Part shown: piece after piece, positions 8,798 through 19,974 of the stretch
Position numbering within the stretch: position 1 is the first letter of the stretch
Layout of the letters: each line of letters opens with the position of its first letter
NCBI RefSeq assembly: GCF_022968135.1
Contig: NZ_JALJRA010000009.1
Span: forward strand, 62,001-126,000
Direction of reading: 5' to 3'
DNA length: 64,000 nt
DNA from: Pseudorhizobium tarimense
GTDB taxonomy: Bacteria > Pseudomonadota > Alphaproteobacteria > Rhizobiales > Rhizobiaceae
Notes under the pieces: model-generated
The model's database searches: none
What the model saw: the letters and a program-made list of their open reading frames with translations, nothing else
Told to the model about the DNA's origin: nothing
Made by a program: the position numbers and the translations under genes

Positions 8798-9790
8798 ATG
8801 AAGAAAATTGTCTTGGCAGCAATGCTGGGGCTGATAGTGGCTGGCGGCCCCGCCGGGGCGTTCTCGTTGCCGGAGCTTCTCCAGCGCAACGGCCAAGCAT
8901 CGCAGGCACCGCGAGCATCAGAAGCGCCGGTGGTCCTGGCGCAAACCAGTGATCCAGCCCGTATCCAGCAGCTCGAGGAGGAAATCCGCCAGCTCAACGG
9001 GCGCATCGAGGAAATGAGTTTCCAGCTTCTGCAGATGCAGGAGCAGATGCGCAAGACCCAGGAAGACAACGAGTTCCGCTTCCAGGAGCTTGAAAAGAGC
9101 GATAACGGAGCGGCCGGGTCACCGGCCGCTACCGCTTCGACGGAGCAGCCGGCAGCGCCTGAGGCCCCGGCCGACGACGTTGCGCGCGTCATCGACACGC
9201 CGCCGCCTGCCGCTCCCAGCACCGGCAGCGGTGCCGGCGCGCCGGAAACCGTTCTCGGCTCCATCGACTTCGACCAGAACGGCAATCCGCGCGATGTCAC
9301 GCGCAACGAGAATGCCAACAACTCGTCCGGGCTTCCAGGTGTCGACACAGGTTCGGGCGTGCCCTCCCCGGGTCAGTCGACCGACGCGCAGCAGACGGCA
9401 TCGCTGGGCAACGAGAACGACACCTACCAGGTGTCCTACAATCACGTGCTGTCCGGCGATTATGCGCTGGCAGAGCAGGGCTTTACGCAGTACCTGACCG
9501 AGTTTCCGGAAGGGGAGCGGGCCGCGGATGCGAGCTTCTGGCTCGGCGAGGCCCAGTACTCGCAGGGCAAGTACAACGAGGCGGCGAAGACCTTCCTCAA
9601 CGCCCACCAGACCTACAACAAGTCGGCGAAGGCGCCGGAAATGCTCCTGAAGCTTGGCATGTCACTTGCCGCTCTCGACAACACGGAGACGGCCTGCGCC
9701 ACTTTGAAGGAAGTGCCGAAGCGTTATCCTGAAGCGCCGCGTCCGGTGCTTGCGAAAACCTCCTCCGAGCAGAAGCGCCTCGGCTGCTGA
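8798..9790 (+). CDS. cpoB: CpoB (YbgF), Tol-associated TPR/coiled-coil protein
   Basis: A 330-aa periplasmic protein: a signal peptide (residues 1-21), a trimerising coiled coil with QQLEEEIRQLNGRIEEMSFQ (about 55-95), a disordered Ala/Pro-rich linker, and C-terminal tetratricopeptide repeats from about residue 205 (YNHVLSGDYALAEQGFTQYL, FWLGEAQYSQGKYNEA). CpoB coordinates peptidoglycan synthesis with Tol-driven outer-membrane constriction. It follows pal behind a terminator, so it probably has its own promoter. Confidence 0.92.
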   Translation: MKKIVLAAMLGLIVAGGPAGAFSLPELLQRNGQASQAPRASEAPVVLAQTSDPARIQQLEEEIRQLNGRIEEMSFQLLQMQEQMRKTQEDNEFRFQELEKSDNGAAGSPAATASTEQPAAPEAPADDVARVIDTPPPAAPSTGSGAGAPETVLGSIDFDQNGNPRDVTRNENANNSSGLPGVDTGSGVPSPGQSTDAQQTASLGNENDTYQVSYNHVLSGDYALAEQGFTQYLTEFPEGERAADASFWLGEAQYSQGKYNEAAKTFLNAHQTYNKSAKAPEMLLKLGMSLAALDNTETACATLKEVPKRYPEAPRPVLAKTSSEQKRLGC

Positions 9791-9800
9791 TCGGCCGCCG

Positions 9801-11126
9801 GTGTTGACGACCGCCGATCATTCTTCGCTCTCGCCGCAAGAGGCGATCGAGCGACTTTTGAAAAAGATGCCGAGCCCTTGTCGGCTGCTCGTTGCAGTCT
9901 CCGGCGGCAGCGACTCGGTAGGCCTGCTCGCGGCGCTCTGCCAGAAAACTGACCCTCAGGTGGAGCTCGTCGCTGCCACCGTCGATCATCGGCTCCGCCC
10001 AGAATCGGCGGCTGAGGCGGCAGATGTCGCCGCGCTCTGTGCCCGACTTGGTGTGCCGCACCACGTGCTCGTCTGGCAGGGCGAGAAGCCGAAAGCCGGA
10101 CTTCCGGCCGCAGCACGCGAAGCGCGCTATGCGCTGCTTGCGAAGGCTGCGGAAGAGGCGGATGCCGATGCCATTCTGACCGGGCATACGCGCGACGATC
10201 AATTCGAAACCATTGCCATGCGATCTGCGCGTGGGGGAGGCGCGGATGCTCCCGGTCTCGCCGGCATGGCGGAAGCAGTATTGCTGCAGCGCCGGTGCTG
10301 GCTGTTGCGACCGTTTCTGCGAACGCGGCGGACTTACATCCGACACTATCTGACACAAAGGGACTTCGGCTGGATCGACGACCCATCCAATGTTGATCCC
10401 CGATTTGAACGTGCGCGGATCCGGAACGAAGCCGGCGGGAGTCAGCCGGAGCGGTTGGAGCCGTTGGAGGCTGCGGCCACAGAGCGGACGGCTCTTTCCG
10501 AAGCGGCAGCCGATCTCCTCGCCACACATGCGACTGTGCAGCACGGGGTGCTGATGCATCTTGCGCCGCCAGCTCTTCTCAATGGTTCGCACGCTCTAAG
10601 ATACGCGCTGGCGATCTCCGCCGCAGTTCTCGGTGGTCGGGAGCAAGCGCTTGCGTCACAGAGCGTTGAACGCGTGATGGCGGCGGTGCGCGACCAGCAA
10701 CCTTTCCGGCTGACGGCTGGCAGAGTGATCTTCGATCTGCGCCGCGGCGGTCTCTTTCTCTGCCGGGAAAGACGAGGGCTGGCCGATGCGGTTGTTCCTG
10801 CAGGACAGACCCTGATCTGGGACGGGCGCTACCGCATCACGAACGCTGGAACCGAAGCCGCAAAAGTAGGTTTGGAGGAGGAAGATCGGCAACAAGCCGC
10901 CGCGCTCTTCTCTGATGTGTCTGCCTCGGTGGCGATGAGAGCCAGACGGGCATTGCCGCATGTCGCTGCTGTATCAGGGGGGAGCGTAAAGATCGAGGCC
11001 ATGCTTGCTCCCTATGACCGCTTCTTGCCGCTGTTCGACTACAAACTCGCGGGCGTTCTGGGGAAGCTTTTCGGATGCGACAATTTTCCCCCGCTTCCGT
11101 TCCGCGATTGCGAACTTAAAAGGTAA
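9801..11126 (+). CDS. tilS: tRNA(Ile)-lysidine synthetase TilS
   Basis: A PP-loop ATPase of about 441 aa that makes lysidine at position 34 of the CAT-anticodon isoleucine tRNA. The ATP-binding SGGSDS motif is near residue 36, followed by the ATVDHRLRPES and GHTRDDQFET segments of TilS. I prefer the GTG at 9801, just after cpoB; a TTG at 9750 would overlap cpoB by 41 bases. The product is essential in most bacteria. ftsH follows about 100 bases later. Confidence 0.88.
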   Translation: MLTTADHSSLSPQEAIERLLKKMPSPCRLLVAVSGGSDSVGLLAALCQKTDPQVELVAATVDHRLRPESAAEAADVAALCARLGVPHHVLVWQGEKPKAGLPAAAREARYALLAKAAEEADADAILTGHTRDDQFETIAMRSARGGGADAPGLAGMAEAVLLQRRCWLLRPFLRTRRTYIRHYLTQRDFGWIDDPSNVDPRFERARIRNEAGGSQPERLEPLEAAATERTALSEAAADLLATHATVQHGVLMHLAPPALLNGSHALRYALAISAAVLGGREQALASQSVERVMAAVRDQQPFRLTAGRVIFDLRRGGLFLCRERRGLADAVVPAGQTLIWDGRYRITNAGTEAAKVGLEEEDRQQAAALFSDVSASVAMRARRALPHVAAVSGGSVKIEAMLAPYDRFLPLFDYKLAGVLGKLFGCDNFPPLPFRDCELKR

Positions 11127-11224
11127 CCAGTCTGTCCGGTTCGCCTTGGCAAGCAGAGGGCGGAACCCTATGTTAGCGGCAAGCAAGGCGGCTCTCGGGC
11201 TGCCATACAGTTCCGGGGAGTTCG

Positions 11225-13156
11225 ATGAACCCAAACTTTCGAAATTTTGCCCTCTGGGCGATCATTGCGCTGCTGCTGATTGCGCTGTTCAGCATGTTCC
11301 AGACTGCGCCGTCGCAATCGGGCTCTCGGGAGATACCCTATTCGCAGTTTCTGAGCGATGTTGACTCGGGCCGTGTTCGCGAGGTGGTCGTCACCGGCAA
11401 CCGCGTGATGGGAACTTACCAGGAGAACGGCTCGGGCTTTCAGACCTATTCGCCCGTTATCGACGACTCGCTCATCGAGCGCCTGCAGTCGAAGGACGTG
11501 ACGATCGTCGCCCGGCCGGAAACCGACGGTTCGTCCGGCTTCCTGAGCTATCTTGGCACGCTGCTCCCGATGCTGCTCATCCTCGGTGTCTGGCTTTTCT
11601 TCATGCGCCAGATGCAAGGTGGTTCGCGCGGCGCGATGGGCTTCGGCAAGTCCAAGGCCAAACTGCTTACCGAGGCGCATGGGCGCGTGACGTTTGAGGA
11701 CGTCGCGGGCGTCGACGAAGCCAAGCAGGACTTGGAAGAAATCGTAGAATTCCTGCGCGACCCGCAGAAGTTCCAGCGCCTCGGTGGCCGTATTCCGCGC
11801 GGTGTGCTGCTCGTCGGCCCTCCGGGTACCGGTAAGACGCTGCTTGCGCGGTCGGTTGCCGGCGAAGCGAACGTGCCCTTCTTCACCATCTCCGGTTCCG
11901 ACTTCGTCGAAATGTTCGTCGGTGTCGGTGCATCCCGTGTACGCGACATGTTCGAGCAGGCGAAGAAGAACGCGCCCTGCATCATCTTCATCGACGAAAT
12001 CGATGCGGTCGGACGCCATCGTGGCGCCGGCCTCGGCGGCGGCAACGACGAGCGCGAGCAGACGCTGAACCAGCTGCTCGTCGAAATGGACGGCTTCGAA
12101 GCGAACGAAGGTGTCATCCTGATCGCTGCGACAAACCGCCCCGACGTCCTCGACCCGGCGCTGCTGCGTCCGGGCCGCTTCGACCGTCAGGTCGTCGTGC
12201 CAAACCCGGATATCGTCGGCCGTGAGCGGATCCTCAAGGTTCACGCGCGCAACGTGCCGCTGGCGCCGAATGTGGACCTCAAGGTTCTTGCCCGTGGTAC
12301 GCCCGGCTTCTCCGGCGCTGACCTGATGAACCTCGTCAACGAGGCGGCCCTGATGGCTGCGCGGCGCAACAAGCGCCTCGTCACCATGCAGGAATTCGAA
12401 GACGCCAAGGACAAGATCATGATGGGCGCGGAACGCCGCTCGTCTGCAATGACCGAGGCGGAAAAGAAGCTCACTGCCTATCACGAGGCAGGCCACGCCA
12501 TCACGGCGCTCAAGGTCGCGGTTGCCGATCCGCTGCACAAGGCGACGATCATTCCCCGCGGGCGCGCGCTCGGCATGGTTATGCAGCTGCCCGAAGGCGA
12601 CCGCTATTCGATGAGCTATAAGTGGATGGTCTCGCGTCTCGTCATCATGATGGGTGGCCGCGTGGCGGAAGAACTGACCTTCGGCAAGGAGAACATCACG
12701 TCGGGTGCTTCCTCCGACATCGAGCAGGCCACCAAGCTTGCCCGTGCCATGGTGACCCAGTGGGGCTTCTCTGATGTGCTGGGCCAGGTCTCCTACGGCG
12801 AGAACCAGCAGGAGGTCTTCCTTGGTCACTCGGTTTCGCAGTCGAAGAATGTGTCGGAAGCGACGGCACAGAAGATCGACACTGAAGTTCGCCGTTTGAT
12901 TGATGACGCCTATTCGGAAGCGCGCCGTATCCTTACCGAGCATCACGACGAGTTCGTCGCGATCGCTGAAGGCCTGCTGGAATACGAGACGCTGACTGGC
13001 GAAGAGATCAAGGCTCTGATCAAGGGGCAGAAGCCCTCCCGCGACGCCGACGACGCACCTCCGACGCGAGGCTCTGCCGTACCCACCACAGGGGCCAAGA
13101 AGGATGAGCCGCGCGGTGGTGAGGCAGAAGGTGGATTGGAGCCCCAGCCGCACTGA
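11225..13156 (+). CDS. ftsH: ATP-dependent zinc metalloprotease FtsH
   Basis: A 643-aa membrane protease. Two N-terminal spans flank a small periplasmic domain (spans about residues 7-25 and 102-122). The AAA module has Walker A GPPGTGKT (about 199), Walker [10 protein letters not shown] and the second region of homology around [18 protein letters not shown]. The zinc site is HEAGH near residue 420. It degrades misfolded membrane proteins and, in other bacteria, RpoH; an rpoH gene lies at 59-60 kb. The tilS-ftsH-glmM order is common in rhizobia. Confidence 0.96.
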   Translation: MNPNFRNFALWAIIALLLIALFSMFQTAPSQSGSREIPYSQFLSDVDSGRVREVVVTGNRVMGTYQENGSGFQTYSPVIDDSLIERLQSKDVTIVARPETDGSSGFLSYLGTLLPMLLILGVWLFFMRQMQGGSRGAMGFGKSKAKLLTEAHGRVTFEDVAGVDEAKQDLEEIVEFLRDPQKFQRLGGRIPRGVLLVGPPGTGKTLLARSVAGEANVPFFTISGSDFVEMFVGVGASRVRDMFEQAKKNAPCIIFIDEIDAVGRHRGAGLGGGNDEREQTLNQLLVEMDGFEANEGVILIAATNRPDVLDPALLRPGRFDRQVVVPNPDIVGRERILKVHARNVPLAPNVDLKVLARGTPGFSGADLMNLVNEAALMAARRNKRLVTMQEFEDAKDKIMMGAERRSSAMTEAEKKLTAYHEAGHAITALKVAVADPLHKATIIPRGRALGMVMQLPEGDRYSMSYKWMVSRLVIMMGGRVAEELTFGKENITSGASSDIEQATKLARAMVTQWGFSDVLGQVSYGENQQEVFLGHSVSQSKNVSEATAQKIDTEVRRLIDDAYSEARRILTEHHDEFVAIAEGLLEYETLTGEEIKALIKGQKPSRDADDAPPTRGSAVPTTGAKKDEPRGGEAEGGLEPQPH

Positions 13157-13180
13157 AGCATCGGCTTCTTTCGAAAAGGA

Positions 13181-13212
13181 AGGCCACCCGCCGTTGCGGG
13201 TGGCCTTTTTCG
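13181..13212 (+). terminator. Terminator after ftsH
   Basis: AGGCCACCCG and CGGGTGGCCT form a perfect 10-bp stem with a 6-base loop, followed directly by a run of Ts. It separates ftsH from glmM. Confidence 0.85.
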
Positions 13213-13365
13213 TCGGTAACGAGATGTAATCACTTTTGACGCTATTTTACGTGCCAGGCCCTTATTAATGTGGCATGACCGCAGCCCCTGACGGGGCGGG
13301 CAACCGCTCGACCGCGGCGCGTGCCGCGATGACGCGCCATGAGGTGCGGTGACGAAGGAGCATGC

Positions 13366-14718
13366 ATGACACGTCGATATTTTGGCACCGACGGTATCCG
13401 TGGCCATTCCAATGTATTCCCGATGACGCCGGATCTCGCCATGCGGGTGGGGATTGCAGTGGGCACGATCTTCCGCAACGGCAACCATCGCCATCGAGTG
13501 GTAATTGGCAAGGATACGCGTCTTTCCGGCTACATGCTGGAGAATGCCATGGTTGCGGGTTTCACCGCCGCCGGCCTTGACGCCTTTATTCTAGGTCCCA
13601 TTCCGACTCCCGCGGTTGCAATGCTGACGCGTTCGCTGCGCGCCGACGTCGGCGTGATGATTTCCGCCTCGCACAACCCTTACCAGGACAACGGCATCAA
13701 GCTCTTCGGCCCCGACGGCTACAAGCTGTCGGACGAAATAGAGATGCAGATCGAGGATTTGATCGAGAAGGATCTTTCGACACAGTTGGCGAAGTCGGCT
13801 GATATCGGCCGGGCCAAGCGTATCGACGGGATCGACGACCGGTATGTGGAGCACGCCAAGCGGAGCCTGCCCCGCGATGTGACCCTGCAGGGGCTCCGCG
13901 TCGTCGTCGACTGTGCCAACGGTGCCGCTTACAAGGTCGCGCCGACCGCCCTGTGGGAGCTCGGCGCGGACGTGGTGACGATCGGCAACGAGCCGAACGG
14001 GCGCAACATCAACCTAGACTGCGGCTCGACCAGCCCCGGCGCACTGCAAAAGAAGGTGCACGAGGTGAGGGCGGATGTCGGTATCGCGCTCGATGGCGAC
14101 GCGGATCGCGTCATCATTGTCGACGAGACGGGTGCCGTCATCGACGGTGACCAGCTGATGGCGGTCATCGCCGAAAGCTGGGTGGCGGAAGAGAAGCTGC
14201 GCGGCGGCGGCATTGTCGCCACCGTCATGTCGAACCTCGGGCTGGAGCGCTTCCTCGCTGACAAGGGGCTGGAACTTGCCCGTACTAAGGTCGGCGACCG
14301 CTACGTGGTGGAACACATGCGCAACCATGATTTTAACCTCGGTGGCGAGCAGTCGGGGCACATCGTGATGTCCGACTTTGGCACGACAGGCGACGGGCTG
14401 GTTGCCGCCTTGCAGATCCTTGCGCGCGCGAAGCGCCTCGAGGTTCCGGTCAGCGAGCTGTGCCGCCGTTTCGAACCGGTGCCACAGCTTTTGAAGAACG
14501 TGCGATTCTCTGGCGGAAAGCCTCTCGAGGACATCATCGTGCGGCAGGCAATTGCCGATGCCGAAGCGGAACTGGCCGGCAAGGGCCGTCTGGTCATCCG
14601 CCCGTCGGGAACCGAGCCACTCATTCGCGTGATGGCCGAAGGTGACGACGAACGGCAGATCGAGCGGATCGTCAACGATCTGATCGGCGTGATTTCGGGC
14701 GTTCGTACCGCAGCCTGA
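13366..14718 (+). CDS. glmM: Phosphoglucosamine mutase GlmM
   Basis: A 450-aa alpha-D-phosphohexomutase that converts glucosamine-6-phosphate to glucosamine-1-phosphate for UDP-GlcNAc. The N-terminus is [10 protein letters not shown]. The phosphoserine loop [14 protein letters not shown] is near residue 100, the Mg loop DGDADR near 243, the sugar loop GGEQSGHI follows, and the phosphate loop is RPSGTEP. The start at 13366 matches the family N-terminus. A terminator precedes it and another follows it, so it appears monocistronic. Confidence 0.95.
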   Translation: MTRRYFGTDGIRGHSNVFPMTPDLAMRVGIAVGTIFRNGNHRHRVVIGKDTRLSGYMLENAMVAGFTAAGLDAFILGPIPTPAVAMLTRSLRADVGVMISASHNPYQDNGIKLFGPDGYKLSDEIEMQIEDLIEKDLSTQLAKSADIGRAKRIDGIDDRYVEHAKRSLPRDVTLQGLRVVVDCANGAAYKVAPTALWELGADVVTIGNEPNGRNINLDCGSTSPGALQKKVHEVRADVGIALDGDADRVIIVDETGAVIDGDQLMAVIAESWVAEEKLRGGGIVATVMSNLGLERFLADKGLELARTKVGDRYVVEHMRNHDFNLGGEQSGHIVMSDFGTTGDGLVAALQILARAKRLEVPVSELCRRFEPVPQLLKNVRFSGGKPLEDIIVRQAIADAEAELAGKGRLVIRPSGTEPLIRVMAEGDDERQIERIVNDLIGVISGVRTAA

Positions 14719-14742
14719 ACGAGGCGCAGTAACTCAGAAATG

Positions 14743-14767
14743 CCGGCTCTTGAGTCGGTTTTTTTCT
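14743..14767 (+). terminator. Terminator after glmM
   Basis: CCGGCTC and GAGTCGG pair over 7 bases (one G-T) around a 2-base loop, followed by seven Ts. Confidence 0.75.
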
Positions 14768-14888
14768 TCCTATTGTGGTAAATTAGTATAGTTAAGCCCA
14801 CCTTTACTTTTCTTGTTCATTATCCATGGCGGATCAACCAGTTGGCACGTGCTCGCTGGCCAATGACGACGACCTTGGAGATGAAGCC

Positions 14889-15728
14889 ATGAGAAAGAGC
14901 CTACTGGGCGCTGCCGCACTGGTGCTGTTGGCCGGTGCCGCCCATTCTGCCGATATCTATCAACCTGAACCGCTGCCATCGATCATGGACGCGCCTGAAA
15001 TCACCGTGCAGGAAGCCAGCGGCTGGTACCTGCGTGGCGATATCGGCTACAGCTTCAACAAGAGCCGCGGCGTGGAATACTTCCAGGGCTCCAATGCCCT
15101 GCTGTCTGACTTCGACACGGCCTCGCTGAAGGATAGCTTCCTCGTCGGTGCTGGTGTCGGCTACCAGATCAACAACTACCTCCGCACGGATTTAACCTTC
15201 GACTACATGGAGTCCGATTTCGAAGGGTCGACTTCGGGCAGCGGCGCGAGTTTCGGTGCCTGCATCGGACCTTGCACATCAACTGACCGTTCTACAATGC
15301 GCGCTTACTCTCTGCTGGCGAACGCATATGTGGATCTCGGCACCTATGGTTATGTCACGCCCTACGTCGGCGCTGGTATCGGCGGCACTTACGTGAACTG
15401 GAAGAACCTTCGGAATACGTCTTGTGCCGATGACGGCAGCGGTTGCGACGATACGGTTGAACACCGCGGTCGCGGCAGCTGGCGCTTCACCTATGCGCTT
15501 ATGGCAGGTGCGACTGTGGACATCACATGCGCACTCAAGGCGGACGTCGGATACCGCTTCCGTCACGTCGACGGAGGAGACATGTTTGGCTTCGCCGAAA
15601 ACGGCGGTCCCGGGTACGACAAGGGCTTCTACAGCCACGAAGCTCGCGTCGGCGCACGCTATGTCTTCGGCGGTTGCGATACGCCCGTCAGCTATGAGCC
15701 GCCGATCGAGCCGATCGTCTATAAGTAG
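14889..15728 (+). CDS. Outer-membrane beta-barrel protein, Omp25/RopB-like
   Basis: A 279-aa porin-like protein with a signal peptide (MRKSLLGAAALVLLAGAAHSA). Aromatic beta strands follow, such as GWYLRGDIGYSFNKS, AGVGYQINNYLRTDLTFDY, YVTPYVGAGIGGTYV and ADVGYRFRHVDGG. It ends SYEPPIEPIVYK and lacks the usual terminal Phe. There is a Cys-containing surface loop (ACIGPCTSTDR). I chose ATG 14889 because it starts the signal peptide. It belongs to the OmpA-like transmembrane / Omp25 family of rhizobia and brucellae; the specific role is unknown. Confidence 0.8.
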   Translation: MRKSLLGAAALVLLAGAAHSADIYQPEPLPSIMDAPEITVQEASGWYLRGDIGYSFNKSRGVEYFQGSNALLSDFDTASLKDSFLVGAGVGYQINNYLRTDLTFDYMESDFEGSTSGSGASFGACIGPCTSTDRSTMRAYSLLANAYVDLGTYGYVTPYVGAGIGGTYVNWKNLRNTSCADDGSGCDDTVEHRGRGSWRFTYALMAGATVDITCALKADVGYRFRHVDGGDMFGFAENGGPGYDKGFYSHEARVGARYVFGGCDTPVSYEPPIEPIVYK

Positions 15729-15747
15729 GCTTCTCGAACTTCGCATA

Positions 15748-15778
15748 AAGCCGCTGGAGCAATCCGGCGGCTTTTTTG
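15748..15778 (+). terminator. Terminator after the outer-membrane protein gene
   Basis: AAGCCGC and GCGGCTT form a stem followed by six Ts, about 20 bases after the stop codon. Confidence 0.75.
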
Positions 15779-15865
15779 TTCGTCCGGGATGCCGCTTGCA
15801 AGTGCGCCTGCGTCATTTGCCGCTTGACTAAGACAGGCGCGAGGAATAACCACGGCGGCGGGACA

Positions 15866-15907
15866 CTCCTCCCCAACGAGGAGCTTTCTATCTGGAAGGA
15901 TAGCCAT
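15866..15907 (+). promoter_or_regulatory. serC-type RNA leader, two hairpins over the ribosome site
   Basis: Two perfect hairpins lie back to back just before the serC ATG: CTCCTC/GAGGAG (15866-15883) and CTATC/GATAG (15888-15903). The second holds the GGAAGGA ribosome site in its loop and 3' arm, so folding could hide it. This matches what I recall of the serC RNA motif described in alphaproteobacteria upstream of serC-serA. Ligand or regulator is unknown; identification is by structure and position. Confidence 0.65.
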
Positions 15908-17086
<1,179 letters not shown>

Positions 17087-17173
17087 CCTGATCCCGGTCC
17101 CGCACTCCGAACTGGTTGGCGGGACCGCCTCATTTCATTCCAGAGACTGAACCTCTTTCAAGGAGCCCAGACC

Positions 17174-18769
17174 ATGGCACCTCGCGTTCTCGTATCCGAC
17201 GAACTTTCGGAAACCGCCGTCCAGATCTTCCGCGACCGCGGCGTAGAAGTTGATTTCCTGCCGAAGCTCGGCAAGGACAAGGAAAAGCTTGCCGAGATCA
17301 TCGGCAACTATGACGGCCTCGCCATCCGTTCCGCCACCAAGGCGACCGAGAAGCTGATTGCCGTCGCAACCAACCTCAAGGTGATCGGCCGCGCCGGAAT
17401 CGGCGTCGACAATGTGGACATCCCCGCCGCGTCTAAGCGCGGCATCATCGTGATGAACACACCTTTCGGCAATTCGATCACCACGGCCGAGCATGCGATC
17501 GCTTTGATGTTCGCCGTCGCTCGCCAGCTTCCGGCAGCCGATGCCTCGACGCAAGCCGGAAAGTGGGAGAAGTCTAAGTTCATGGGCGTCGAGATTACCG
17601 GCAAGACGCTCGGCGTCATTGGTGCCGGAAATATCGGCGGCATCGTCTGCAAGAAGGCGCTGGGGCTTGGCATGCATGTCCTGGCCTATGATCCCTTCCT
17701 GTCTGCCGAGCGGGCGCAGGAGATGGGCGTGACCAAGGTCGAGCTCGACGAGCTCTTGGCAAAGGCCGACTTCATCACGCTCCATGTCCCGATGACCGAC
17801 AAAACGCGCGGCATCTTGGGCAAGGAAGCGCTTGCGAAGACGAAGAAGGGCGTGCGCATCATCAACTGTGCCCGCGGGGGCCTGGTCGATGAGGCGGCCC
17901 TTGCCGAAGCCATCAAGTCCGGCCACGTCGCCGGTGCAGGCTTCGACGTCTTCGAGGTCGAACCTGCCACCGAAAGCCCGCTGTTCGGCCTGCCGAACGT
18001 CGTTTGCACACCCCATCTTGGCGCCTCGACCACGGAAGCGCAGGAGAATGTTGCGCTGCAGGTGGCCGAGCAGATGTCCGACTACCTCGTGAAGGGTGCC
18101 GTCTCCAACGCCATCAACATGCCCTCGATCACTGCAGAAGAAGCGCCGATCCTGAAGCCCTTCATCCGACTCGCAGACGTGCTTGGCGCCTTTGCCGGCC
18201 AGGTAACGGAGAGCCCGATCAAGGAAATCGAGATCCTTTACGACGGCTCCACCGCTGACATGAACACGCGGGCGCTTACCAGCGCACTTCTTGCCGGTCT
18301 GATCCGCAACCAGGTGCAGGACGTCAACATGGTGTCGGCGCCGATCATGGTGAAGGAGAAGGGCATCGTCCTGTCCGAGGTCAAGCGCGACAAGACCGGC
18401 GTCTACGACGGCTACATCAAGCTGACCGTGACGACGGAAAACCAGACGCGCTCGATCGCCGGCACCGTCTTCTCCGACGGAAAGCCGCGCTTCATCCAGA
18501 TCAAGGGCATCAACATGGACGCCGATGTCGGCGCCAACATGGTCTACATCTCGAACACCGACGTTCCGGGCATGATCGGCTTCATGGGAACGACTTTGGG
18601 TGAGGGCGGGGTCAACATCGCCAACTTCCAGCTCGGCCGCGACAAGCAGGGGGGCGATGCGATCGCGCTTCTCTACGTCGACGAGCCGGTAAAGCAGGAG
18701 GTGCTGGACAAGCTCACGGCGCATCCGGCCATTCGGCAGGCAAAGCCGCTGACCTTCAACGTCGACTGA
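17174..18769 (+). CDS. serA: D-3-phosphoglycerate dehydrogenase SerA
   Basis: A 531-aa enzyme for the first step of serine synthesis. The catalytic and NAD domains include GRAGIGVDNVDI, Rossmann GVIGAGNIGG (about residues 146-155), INCARGGLVDE and the catalytic His in VCTPHLGASTTEAQ. The long form adds an allosteric substrate-binding domain (about 320-450) and a C-terminal ACT domain (about 455-531), usual for serine feedback. It follows serC in the same orientation. Confidence 0.95.
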   Translation: MAPRVLVSDELSETAVQIFRDRGVEVDFLPKLGKDKEKLAEIIGNYDGLAIRSATKATEKLIAVATNLKVIGRAGIGVDNVDIPAASKRGIIVMNTPFGNSITTAEHAIALMFAVARQLPAADASTQAGKWEKSKFMGVEITGKTLGVIGAGNIGGIVCKKALGLGMHVLAYDPFLSAERAQEMGVTKVELDELLAKADFITLHVPMTDKTRGILGKEALAKTKKGVRIINCARGGLVDEAALAEAIKSGHVAGAGFDVFEVEPATESPLFGLPNVVCTPHLGASTTEAQENVALQVAEQMSDYLVKGAVSNAINMPSITAEEAPILKPFIRLADVLGAFAGQVTESPIKEIEILYDGSTADMNTRALTSALLAGLIRNQVQDVNMVSAPIMVKEKGIVLSEVKRDKTGVYDGYIKLTVTTENQTRSIAGTVFSDGKPRFIQIKGINMDADVGANMVYISNTDVPGMIGFMGTTLGEGGVNIANFQLGRDKQGGDAIALLYVDEPVKQEVLDKLTAHPAIRQAKPLTFNVD

Positions 18770-18785
18770 CTTCGGATGACGTCTC

Positions 18786-18825
18786 AAAAAGCCCGGTGCG
18801 CGCGTAACGCCGCGCCGGGCTTTTT
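18786..18825 (+). terminator. Terminator after serA
   Basis: AAAAAGCCCGG and CCGGGCTTTTT form an 11-bp arm around a GC-rich loop, giving a strong intrinsic terminator. Confidence 0.85.
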
Positions 18826-18839
18826 CTGTTCTCGCTGTT

Positions 18840-18864
18840 GGAACAGCCACCGATGTCAATGGTT
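18840..18864 (+). promoter_or_regulatory. EcfG/RpoE2-type promoter, GGAAC-N16-GGTT
   Basis: GGAAC at 18840-18844 is followed after 16 bases by GGTT, matching the alphaproteobacterial general-stress motif (GGAAC-N16/17-CGTT, or GGAAC-N18-TT) with one change. It lies 112 bases before the Tim44-domain gene. Confidence 0.45.
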
Positions 18865-18975
18865 GTGGCCGCGCCAGTGAAGCCTGTGAGGTAGCGACGC
18901 TCGCTCTTAAATAATCAGGCATCCATCGCTATATAGACTGCTGGTCCGCGACAGGCGGATTTTGAGGAGAAAAGA

Positions 18976-19974
18976 ATGTTGTCATCCATCCGCCGCTTCA
19001 GAAACGTCTTTGCGATCGCCGCGATCGCCATGGCTGTTTCTCTGACGGCTGTCGATTTCGCAGAAGCTCGGCGCGGCGGCGGCTTTGGCAGCCGCGGGAG
19101 CCGTACCTTCAGCAGCCCCGCTATCACCCGGACTGCACCTAATCCGGCCGCGCCGGTCGAGCGCAGCATGACGCCGCGTCCCCAGCAGAATGCCGCAACA
19201 CCGAACGCAGCGCGTCCCGCGACGCAGAACCGTGGCCTGTTCGGCGGCCTCGCCGGTGGCTTGCTCGGCGGGTTGTTCCTTGGCGGCCTGTTCGGCATGT
19301 TGATGGGCACCGGGTTCGGCGGCGGCTTCGGCTTCCTCGGCATGTTGCTGCAGGTGGCGCTGATCGCAGGACTTGCGATGTTCCTGATGCGGATGTTCGG
19401 CCGGCGCCAACAGCCGGTAGGCGGTGCTGCCGGACACGGCAACGGCTACGCCTATGAGCGGCCGCAGCAGCAGGAGCGGTCGTTCCAGATTCCGAAGATC
19501 GGCGGAATGGCGGCCGGATCTACGACAGGCGCCGCGCAGCCTGTGCGCCATGCGTCCGACGCGACCGACGAGATCGGCATCACCAACCGCGACCTCGATC
19601 AGTTCGAGAAGCTGCTTGCTCAGCTGCAGGCGGCCTATGCCGATGAAGATTACGCAGCTCTGCGCGCAATCACGACGCCGGAGGCCATGTCCTATCTCGC
19701 GGAAGAACTGGGCGAGAATGCTTCGAACGGCCTGAAGAACGAGGTCCGCGACGTGACGCTGCTGCAGGGCGACCTGTCTGAAGCATGGCGGGAGAACGGC
19801 CAGGAATACGCGACCGTTGCAATGCGTTATTCCAGCGTCGATTTCATGCGCAACCGCGACACAGGGGCCGTCGTCCAGGGCGATCCGGATCACGCGACGG
19901 AGACCGTCGAAGTCTGGACCTTCGTGCGCAAGCCTGCGCAGGAGTGGAAGCTCTCGGCGATTCAGAACGCCTAA
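18976..19974 (+). CDS. Tim44-like domain membrane protein
   Basis: A 332-aa protein: signal or anchor (about residues 10-30), an Arg/Gly/Pro-rich linker, a glycine-rich membrane region (GLFGGLAGGLLGGLFLGG.. and FLGMLLQVALIAGLAMFLM, about 85-140), and a C-terminal Tim44/MRP-L45 domain from about residue 200 (DLDQFEKLLAQLQAAYADED). Bacterial Tim44-domain proteins have poorly known roles at the inner membrane. Its stop codon overlaps the end of the convergent DUF1810 gene by 4 bases. A stress-type promoter lies upstream. Confidence 0.82.
   Translation: MLSSIRRFRNVFAIAAIAMAVSLTAVDFAEARRGGGFGSRGSRTFSSPAITRTAPNPAAPVERSMTPRPQQNAATPNAARPATQNRGLFGGLAGGLLGGLFLGGLFGMLMGTGFGGGFGFLGMLLQVALIAGLAMFLMRMFGRRQQPVGGAAGHGNGYAYERPQQQERSFQIPKIGGMAAGSTTGAAQPVRHASDATDEIGITNRDLDQFEKLLAQLQAAYADEDYAALRAITTPEAMSYLAEELGENASNGLKNEVRDVTLLQGDLSEAWRENGQEYATVAMRYSSVDFMRNRDTGAVVQGDPDHATETVEVWTFVRKPAQEWKLSAIQNA

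Noticed and set aside
11168-13153. 661-aa open frame antisense to ftsH
   Set aside because: ftsH is unambiguous through its AAA and HEAGH motifs; the antisense frame is rich in His/Arg/Leu and arises from codon bias.
17135-18922. 595-aa open frame antisense to serA
   Set aside because: serA matches its family end to end; the antisense frame has no recognisable domain.
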